A stretch of 64,000 nt of DNA from Ditylenchus dipsaci (taxonomy: Eukaryota > Nematoda > Chromadorea > Rhabditida > Anguinidae). Shown here in pieces: positions 1-9,800 of this stretch. The notes below the pieces were generated by a model, which ran no database searches, was not told the origin of the DNA, and worked only from the letters and a program-made list of their open reading frames with translations. Where the stretch lies: the NCBI GenBank assembly GCA_004194705.1, contig SADC01001318.1, positions 977,217 to 1,041,216 on the forward strand. Direction: 5' to 3'. The position numbers and the translations under genes were made by a program. The number at the start of each line of letters is the position of its first letter. Position 1 is the first letter of the stretch.

Positions 1-834
1 AAGGCAATAGATAGTAGAGTTGGCCCAAAAATTATTTCAGTCAAATCCGGAAATCGCAGAAGATTTTTTAATTTTTATTGAAAATCTTTTAAGTCGTCTA
101 AAGCAATATTAAATTGCGCGTTAGACGACTTGCGAGTGCTTGCAAAAAGAGAAATTGCAAAAAAGTAAACAAACACTCGACGGCATAATATTTCGAAGGA
201 CTAAAAAATTGACAGAAGATTGGAATTTGAAGGGCTAAAAAACAAATTTGACTGGTTTTTCGAGAAAAAAAAATTTGTTGGATAGTTTCATCCTCATCCA
301 CTAGCATATAAACCACGGGTGCCATCTGTTATTTCGAAAAGTATGGCGCTACTAGAATAAACCCCCCCCCCCTTCCCCACGTTTAGGCTTAGACCCTCAC
401 GTCTTAGGCTTGGGCTCAGGGCGTGGCCAGTGCTAATATTAGCCTTTAAAAAAAATCAAAATTTGTGTTTTAGGTACCCCTGAAAAAATTATTGGGGGGG
501 GGGGGGGAGACGGTATATTTCAGTCGCTTTTTTCGAAAGGTGGCATATTTCATTAGCGTCAAAAATTTATCTTTTTTCGCCACCTTTGAATCTTTTTCAA
601 TTTTGCAATTTTAGTTAAAATCGTTTTTTCCGTTTTGATGTGTAAATAAGCACTCGGTAAACTGGCCTTTTTCAGAAATACTCAAAATGTTTTTGCCCAG
701 ATGGCCTTTTTTAATTTTTGAAATCGCAGCCCTACAAACTTAGGCGCCTAATTATTAGCACCTTACAAAACCTAAATACTGGGCACTTTTTTGGTACAAA
801 AAGGTACCGCTTTATACAAAACCCAAATTTTCAG
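1..834. other. Intron or upstream sequence with dispersed poly-C/poly-G repeat
   Basis: No exon is recognisable before the acceptor at 833-834. The stretch 343-530 holds a dispersed repeat: a GCGCTACT motif, a C-run, several TTAGGC-like motifs and then a G-run. Related copies lie near 4776-4880 and 13020-13200. The missing kinesin motor exons must lie to the left of the window. Confidence 0.5.
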
Positions 835-3800
835 GAGGAAGCCTTAAAGCAACGCAAAACCGACTATGACAACATGTTGGCAGAGTTGCAAAGAGCGCAA
901 GAAGCCAATGCCAAGAGCCACGAGGAAACTGAGGAGCTGTTCTCAGCCATCCAAGAAATTGCTCTCAATTTGGAACAAAAGAAAGCTGAGTGCACTCAGC
1001 TGATCAGTGAAAATGAGCAATTATCTGTGAGAAAACAAAAAAATCTTGCTTAAAAATTACAAAAAATTGAAATTCAGGACGACATTGCCAAGAAAAACCT
1101 GGAAGCTGTGACTCTGACCAGCAAGTTGGATGAGATGAAGGAGATTAGTGTGACTCAGAAGAAACGCGTCTACGAAAACATCCAGAACATGTTGCGAGAG
1201 CTCTCCGAATGGGAAGCAATTATCCAGTGTCAGAAAAGGTAGGTTGTTGCAGCTTTCCGAAAATACATGGCGTTTCCATTTTCTGGTTTTTTTTAAATTG
1301 GCGCTTTCTTCAAATTTTAGAATTTATTAACAGTTTTGTTTTTTCCGTTTAGGTCACCCACCTTCTTAAATTTTTTCCATATTCCCCTTTGTTTTTTTTC
1401 TTGTGTTTAGGCGCAGGTCAGACCAGGGTATGTTAGGACGGAGTTAACAATGTTCCATGAACTACAAAACAATTAATAAAAATACGTATGAGTACATTCT
1501 AACACACGCTGGGCTAGCCTGGGCCTAAGCACGAGCCAAAAAACAATAAGTGGGGAAAAGAGGAAAAAGTTGAGAGGGAGGGTCGGCTGAACGGAAGAAC
1601 TTAAGGCGAACCTTTCTGTTTCGTGAAAGACTTTTTCTAATATTTTTTTTAAAAAATTGCCCTAAAAATGTGTGGTATTTACAGGTATAGCAAGTATTTT
1701 TGGCTTTTTAAAATGGCTGTATTTTTAAAATTTCATAAACACATCAATCAGATCTCTTTTATCAGATAGAGAAAGACGAGAGTTTTCGTTAAATACCATA
1801 TTTTATATAAAATTTTAACATTTGCAAATGTTTCTTCAACACTTCTACCGCCAACAGCGATACAACGGTTCAATCGAAGAGGATATGCTGCGATACAATT
1901 ATTGATCATTTCTTGAGGCAATTGTTCAAATGCAAGTTCAATTCTCCCAATAAGCTCATCCAGGTGTGAAATCGGCTCATGGTAGACTCGGTTTTTAATT
2001 CAGCTCCATAAAAAGAAGTCGCATGGCGTAAGATCCGGTGAGTAAGGCGGCCATGGAAAATTTGAAGAACCTCTGTCCATCCATCGTTCAGGAAACGTTT
2101 CAGACAAGTACGCACGCAAACAAAGAGCCCAGTGAGGAGGTGCACCATCCTTTACAGCGAAATTAATCAACAAGTTAATGACCATTAATCACCTGCAGAA
2201 AAATCAACTCATTGAAATTTGGCCACTCTTGTAAAAGTAAGCGTACGCCAGTGGCCGCGTACGGCTTTTCTACAGGCCTGGGAAAAAGTGCGATCCCACG
2301 ATATCCTCCTTGCAAGTCGGCGCTCTAACCAATTGAGCTATCGGGTCGCCCCAGGCCTTTTTCTTATTTCTCTGCTATCTGCCTCCCTTACACAAATCAG
2401 GATTCACATGTTGTTGAAGAAGATTCAGATGGTTGGCACTGTTGATGTTTTCGTGAAAGAAACATGACCCAACGATTCCTTGATGGCCAATCAGACCGAA
2501 GACAGTGACACGTGGCGAGTGGAGCGGAACTTGTTCAAACCAATGTGGATTATTGTCATCCCAGTAACGGAAGTTGTGCCTGTTGACGCCCCCATTCAAT
2601 TGAAAGTGAGCTTCATCACAGAAAACAAGATTGTCCAAGAAGATGATAGCCAGTTGTGATTGAGCAAAGAGAACACGAGCCTGATGATCTCGAGGATGAA
2701 GAACATGGATAAGCGAAAGCTTGTATGGACTGAATTTTTCATCCTGAAAATTCATGATTATCCTTCATTGCTAACTCAATGAAAATAACCTTGAGAATTC
2801 GATGAATTGTTCTTCTTGACGGAGTTCCTTCTTTTCTTGCCACGCTGCGAACACTGGAATGTAGATCGGCAGTGAAAAACGAGAGCACTGCAGCTATTAC
2901 CAGATCTGTCCGAACCATAGTTGTGCATCTCCGAAAAACCACCACCACCGCCGCCGCCACCGCCGGCGGCACTTTTTATTTCGCCGCCGCCGCCGGCGCT
3001 GCCATCGCCGCCACCGCCGCCGCCAACTAACGCTTCACTGCCAAAAAAAATTTCTGTTTAATTTATGTTTGTCATAGAATAAATTTTTTCAAGAGAGCAG
3101 TAAAATTCTAAATTATGTCATTTTATCATATTTTCGTAAGATGACCATTCAAAACAAGCATTGTTTTGGCAATTTGTGATTGGTGGTGCCGCCACCGCCG
3201 CCACCGCCGCCGCCACATCGCCGCCACCGCCGCCGCCGCCGCAGCCTATTTACTCCGCCGCACCGCCACCGCCGCCGCCGACCTCATTTTCAGCCGCCGG
3301 CGCAGCCGCCGCCGCCGGCGGCACCTTATATTTTGCCGCCGCCGCCTGGCGGCGCCGCCGGCGGCGGCGATCCAACTATGGTCCGAACCCATATGAAGTC
3401 AAAAGAAGAAATTTAAAGAAAGACTTGAAAATACCTAACCTTGTGTTGTTTCTCTTCTTGCGCTTGACATCCCCGATAGCCAAAAAACTTTTCAAACCAT
3501 TGCTTAATGCTGTCTTTGTGAGGAACCTTAGCACGAGCTGGAAGGAGATATTGGCGCTTGAAATTTCTCTGCACATCAACGCAACTACCCAACTTGCCGA
3601 ATTCAACCACACAAAAGGCCTTTTCTTGAGTACTGAACACCATATCGCACTAAAATAGATATTTTTGAAGAATCAGATAGATTAGTAGCACAAATTTGAT
3701 ATTAAACGAAAACTCCCGTCTTCCTCTATCTGATAAAAAAAAAGATCTGGTTGCTGTGTTTATGAAATTTTAAAAATACAGCCATTTTAAAAAGCCAAAA

Positions 3801-6800
3801 TACTTGCTACACCCTGTATTTTTGCCCACTAATTACTCAAAAATGAAATTAACTTTTTCTTAATTTTTACATTTATTTTACAAATTCTTTTCGACTACAG
3901 TGTAGCCCAGAATCTCAGCTTTCTAACGAGCTAACAAACCCATTGAATAATTACAGAAATGCAGAGATTTAGGGGTTTGAATAAAATAACTTTTATTTTT
4001 CTCTATTTTTTCCAAACCCTGGAATTTCCACATTTGTAAAATCATTCACTCGAGTTTGATAGCTCGTTAGAAATTTGAGATTTGAGCTACACAATAGTTT
4101 AAAGAAGTTTGAAAAATAAACAAAAAATTAATAAAAAAATTTAATTTCAAATTAGGGGGAATTTTTCAGCGAATCAGGGAACTACAAAAGAATTCATTCG
4201 GCAAAATAAAATATTACCCCTTCAAAATGCTAAAACTTAAAAAGGCGCGAGCTCAGAGAAAACAGAAAATGGGGAATGCCCTAAAAAATGCTATTATTTC
4301 AAATGGTAGTCTTATACGAAAAAAAAAAAATTCAGTTCACAAGTGAAATGATCGACACAGATAAGCCTTTTGACGAGGAACTTCTGGCCCATGCTAGAAT
4401 TTGGTAAGATTTTGTTTGGGATTTAACTAATACATGTTTTTAACTGCTTTTCCAGCATTTCAAAGCTCACAAGTGACTTCAAATCTAACCAACAGGTATT
4501 TTTCAGGGCGTTGTTCTAGGCAGCAGTAAGATGGGTCAATGCGAATGATGCCAATCTTAAATTTTACCAATGCAGATAGCTCAAATACAGTCGAACATCG
4601 CTAACACGTCACTCCAAAAAGTTCGTTTCCGCCTAGATTCCGACCTTTTTTTAGCTCAATTTTCGTTCTTTTAGTTCTCAATTCTTTTTTCTTTGAAAAT
4701 AGGGTGGCGTGTTATCAGGAATTGAATTTTAAATGTAAAATTTTTATGATTAGCGAGTTTCGACTGTGTATGGAAAATTTTGGCGCTACTGTAATATATA
4801 TCCCCCCCTTCTCCCCCAATAATTTTTAGGCTCAGGAATTAGGCTTAGCCTTAGGCTTAGGCTTTGGATCTTCGCTCATTGGAAAATTTACGATATTTTT
4901 GGCTAAGGTTTACAATACCCCCAGCACTCAGGTTTACCTGACCCCAGCACTCAGGTTTACCTGACCCCCAGCACTCAGGTTTACTTGACCCCAGCACTCA
5001 GGTTTACTTGACCCCCAGCACTCAGATTGGTAGGAAAGGACAAAATTTGAAAATGATATCCGATAACCCATAAGTACCCAATTATTTATTATCTCAAGCA
5101 AAATACACACACAAGCGATGAACTTAATCGATATGTTTCATTTGCGAAAATTTGTTTCGCTTATACACAGCAATGGATTTGTCATGAAAGCGAACAGTAC
5201 AAAAATCTTGAGCCATTTCCTCCCTTCAGTGAGAGACATGATGACAGCGGGATACATCTTATCCCCAGCACTCAGGTTTACCTGACCCCAGCACTTAGGT
5301 TTACCTGACCCCAGCACTCAGGTTTACCTGACCCCAGCACTTTGAATTGGTGTGGTTGAACCTGCGTGCTGGGGTCAGGTAAAGCTGAGTGCTGGGGGTC
5401 AGGTAAAACTGAGTGCTGGGGTTAGGTAAACCTGAGTGCTGGGGGTCAGGTAAACCTGAGTGCTGGGGTATTGTAACCTGCTCCATATTTTTTTATTTTA
5501 GGGATAACATTTTATTTTTTAATTGTTTAAAATAATTAGAGCCTCTTTAAAGGGGCATGGTCACCTGTTACGAATATTGTCCCCCGAATTTTAATTGGCC
5601 GGGATAAATTTAAAACAGGTGGCCATGCCCTTTAATTCGATACTATCTGACGGTTTGCCGTCTAAAAATTTGTCTAAAATAAGATTATTAGTAGACCGAC
5701 CAAGGTAACTTGTGGAATTGGATGCGCTAGTTTCGGGTCGCAGTTTTTAATGTTCCTCTAGCTTGTAGCTTATTTTCAGAAATTGTCCCAGCTCGAAAGT
5801 GGGTCTGGAGACGTGGTCAAAAAGCTTGAAACTGTAGACAAAGAGCTGGCCGACTGTCGTTTGGAGTTGCAGCAGGTAGAGAAAAAGAACAAATCGTTGC
5901 AAGGTGGGCTTTTCAACTTTTCTGTATCACAATTATTCACACTTGCCCAATATGCAGAGAGCATTGAAGCTCAGGAGAAGAGCAAACGACAGTTGGAAGA
6001 TGACGTGGACGCCCTTAATGCAAAACTTGCTGGTACTTCGCGAACCTCAGGCAAAGTAGATGAAGAGGCTCAGCAGCAGCACCAGAAGCTTGTAGCTCAA
6101 CTCAGAGATCAGATTGCTTTGAAGAACAGTCAACTCAAACAACTGAATGTGTGTAAAATTTATCGTATAACATATAATAACATCCTCCCAAAAGATACAA
6201 GATGTATCAGAAAGACTTTTTTCAAGATACGTCGAAAATAGAAAAATATCGAAACAAAAATCGAAATTCAGACATTAAAAAAAGGAATCGAAATAAAAAA
6301 GGGCGTGGAGGCGCTTGGCCACCTTTGTCCCAATCTGTTTGAATTCACGCCTTTTCAATTTTAACTTTTTTTGGCTCTTGGGTTAATGATTTTGGAATTT
6401 TGCAAACTTAGCCTAAACCTTGGACTCAGGTTAGGCCAGCGCCGAGACGGCGTCAGCCCTGTTAGCCCAGACATAAAGATGTCTTCCGAACTGAAAAACT
6501 GAAAAAATAAAAAAGGAGCCAGTTCAAAATAGGACGCAACAGCGACCAAAGGTCTAACTAAAAGCACCGAAAATCGAATTTTTAAACTTCAAATTAAATG
6601 AAATGTATTTCAGGATTCCCTTCAAGAGTTGCAGTTGGAAAAAGAAAAGATTGTGCAGGACTTCGAAAGGTTGAAAAATGATGAGGTGGAGAAAGAAAAG
6701 CGCTTCAAAGATTTGTCCGCCGCTTCCGATAAGCGGTATGGCTTTTTTTTAGCAATGACCCTTCCCTAGTCTAGGGCTGAAAAAAACATTTTATTTTAGG

Positions 6801-9800
6801 TTGTGTATAACAGCTATTCTTCGGTTACCTTTAACTACCTTGGGTAGTTTTGGAGTGTTCAAAGAAAAAAATATGGAGCTTCTTTAGTTCCCCCCCATAC
6901 TCGGATTTTTTTAAAAGTGACCTAAAATCACCTCCCGAACTCATTTTTTCTGCACAATAAGGTACGAGAATCATTTCTTAATAAAAAAAGTCGAATTTTA
7001 TCAAAAAAGTTGGCCACTCACCCCTTGGGGTAGATGGTCTTTTAAAGGGGCATGGTCACCTTTTTTTTGCCTGTCCCCTGTATGTGGGTGTGCGCATCTC
7101 AACTCCAAGCCCCAAGCCCCGAAGGATGCGCAGGGGGCTTGGGGCTGGAGTTGAGATGCGCACACCCACATACCTTAGACGCAAATCACTCGAAAGTGAC
7201 TCTGGATGCATGAAAAAGCATGCATACCAGAGTTATTTCTGCGGTAGGCCCCAGTATTCAAAACTATGTTCAACATCTTTGTTTTTTCACCGAACAGCAT
7301 TTTCCCTCGTTTCTTTTTCATGCATCCAGAGTCACTTTCGAGTGATTGTGTCTGAGGTATGTGTGTGTGCGCATCTCAACCCCAAGTAACCAAGCCCTCT
7401 GCGCCCCTTCGGGGCGCAGAGGGCTTGGTTGGTTAGAGATTCGTTTACAGACTTACCTTAGACATAATTCCGAGCTTGCCTCTTGATCATAAAATGCATT
7501 TAGAGAGTCTTTGCCTAGCTCCAGCAAGAAAAATGTGATAAATCACCGAAAAATGACCCTAAAATACCCGAAAAAGACCATCTAATCCCAAGGAGCCTGT
7601 GGCAACCTTTTTTGGCAAAATTTTATTTTTCTTTTCGTATCTTGTTGTGCAGAAATGAGTTCGGGGGGGGGGGGGGTTTGATTTTGGGTCACTTTTCAAA
7701 AATCCGAGTATTGGGGGGGGGGGACTAAAGAAGTACCAAAAATATTGGAAAAAGGATGGTTTTTCCAACAGAAAAATTGCAAGGGATTTTTCTGAACAGC
7801 TTTGACCAACAGAGGAGCCGATCAAACTGTAAAATCGAATTCAAAAATTCTAACAGCGCTATCTTTTACCGCATGGCCGGTTTACTGTATGAAATTTTAT
7901 TTTTTTTGGCGAAGAGACATAAAAATGCGAGTCTGGAAACTCGAAAAATATTTGGCCAAAATTTGCGTTGGTACCCCTGTAGATTTTGACAATACATCTT
8001 TCTACAGTCGAACAAGATTCTACAGTCAGAGTTACACCCTTTGAAATTCGAGCCGGGTTGAACACTTTTTTAACAAATAGATTAAAAAACTACTACAGTC
8101 GAGTGTCCATTTAACGTACCCCGATATAACGTACCCCTCGATTTAACGTACCCCTAGGGTTGGTCCTTCCAATAATAAACTCCGTCAAATTAACCCCGAT
8201 TTAACGTACCCCTCGATTTAACGTACCCCTAGGGTTGGTCCTTCCAATAATAAACTCCGTCAAATTAACCCCCGATTTAACGTACCCCTAGGCGGGTCCC
8301 CAGGGGGTACGTTAAATCGAGACTCGACTGTATACTCAGTTACTCATCATAATTTTAGTACAGTCGAACCTGGATAAACCGGCACCCCAAAAGTTGGTTA
8401 CCCCGCTGGCTCCGACACTTTTTTAGCTCGATTTTTATTCTGATTCGTCAGTCTGGTCCCAAATATCGCAATGATTCCGATTTTGCCGATCGTTTTTCAG
8501 AATCCAAAAACTTTCTCTCCAAAAAAGTAAAACCTGGATAAATGGGGACCCTGTTTCTGAAAGGGTGCCCGTTTATCCAGGTTTTACTTTTTTGGAGAGA
8601 AAAGTTTTTGGATTCTGAAAAACGATCGGCAAAATCGGAATCATTGCGATATTTGGGACCAGACTGTCAAAACAGAATTGACAAAAACATTCAAAGGAGG
8701 TCTAAAAAGGTATCGGACCCAGCGGGGGAACGAACTTTTGGGGTGCCACTATAGCGAGGTTCGACTGTAGTGTCACTATATCGTGGTTCGACAGTAGAAA
8801 TAATATCAAAAATCCACAAGGGGGACCAAGGCAATTTCAACATGTTTCTCAAGTCTCCAGATTTAATTTTGTGTTGATCGCCTTAAATACATTTAAATTT
8901 TTTACAGTAAATTAACTATGCTCTACAATATATTGTTTTCATAACTTACGAATTCGAGTTAGCAGTTTGAACCGTTCCCTTGAAAATGATAGCTTGAAAT
9001 TCTCTTTTTGGCAGCCTTTTATTAAATTTTTGCTCCGTACTCCGCTAAAATATTGACTTTTGCAGAGAGCAAGCCAAGCAAGACTTAAAAGGACTTGAGG
9101 AGACAGTCAACAAAGAACTCCAATCCCTGCACAACCTCCGCAAAATATTTGTACAGGACTTGTCGCATAGGATGAAAAAGGCACCCACTGGTCCAGAAGC
9201 TGAAGAGGAGTTCCTGTCCAGTCCTGTCCAAAGACAGAAGATCATCTTCCTTGAGAACAACTTGGAACAGCTCACAGTTGTTCACAAACAGTTGGTCAGG
9301 GACAATGCTGACTTGAGATGTGGTATGTGTTTGAAAATAATAGACTTGATAAAGAAATTTATTGCTAATTCAGAACTACCCAAACTTGAGAAGAGGTACC
9401 GAGCCAGCATGGAGCGCATCAAGAACCTGGAAGCAGCTCTCAGAGAGGTGTGTTTTTTGCTGCTCTCCTTACAAAGAAAAAAACTACTAATTACCGTATT
9501 TTATATATTGAATGGACCCCCTATTTCAAAAGACTTTTATTTTGATTTTAAAGGGGCATGCCGATTTTTCAACCCGTTGATGGTTACTAAGGATTTTATC
9601 CGCGGATATTTTGATTATTACTACCGCCCCAGAAGTTCGTTCCCACCCAGGGTCCGCAACTTTTTTTAAACCTTATTTTTAAAGAGAGAAGACACTTCAT
9701 ATACGGATCGCCCAAAATCGACTGTTCTTATCCCGCTAGGTGCAAATTTTATTAATTTTTTACTAAGTTTGCTGACTTCTAGAGTCAAAAACTTTCGAGA

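Larger units (their letters stand above)
1830..3643 (-). pseudogene. Broken Tc1/mariner (IS630-like DDE) transposase
   Basis: Read on the minus strand from an ATG at 3643. The N-terminal helix-turn-helix region [19 protein letters not shown] and [11 protein letters not shown] lies at 3643-3413. A second HTH, containing [12 protein letters not shown], lies at 2972-2760. The first catalytic block [14 protein letters not shown] lies near 2640. A second block, [16 protein letters not shown] then [15 protein letters not shown], lies at 2160-2000. The C-terminal tail, IKNRVY through LPQEMINN, runs to about 1830. The family normally reads as one ORF of roughly 340 residues. Here it is split by two insertions, frameshifts and an in-frame TGA just after FFLWS. 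No activity is expected from this copy. Confidence 0.85.
1682..3816 (-). mobile_element. Tc1/mariner-superfamily DNA transposon, degraded, with nested insertions
   Basis: The element sits between TA dinucleotides (1680-1681 and 3817-3818). It has imperfect terminal inverted repeats of about 115 bp: the left end starts CAGGTATAGCAAG and the right end finishes CTTGCTACACCCTG. It lies inside the 3.1-kb kinesin intron, on the opposite strand to the host gene. Its body carries a broken transposase, a tRNA-derived SINE (2237-2391) and a GC-rich hAT-like element (2916-3380), so at least three insertion events can be ordered here. Confidence 0.88.

Noticed and set aside
341..440. TTAGGC-like motifs suggesting telomeric repeat (also 4830-4865, 13070-13090)
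   Set aside because: Motifs are degenerate, interspersed and part of a dispersed repeat; not a telomere array. Kept only as a weak taxonomic hint.
3161..3658. Proline- and alanine-rich ORFs over the CCG arrays
   Set aside because: Low-complexity triplet repeats inside a mobile element that interrupts a transposase.
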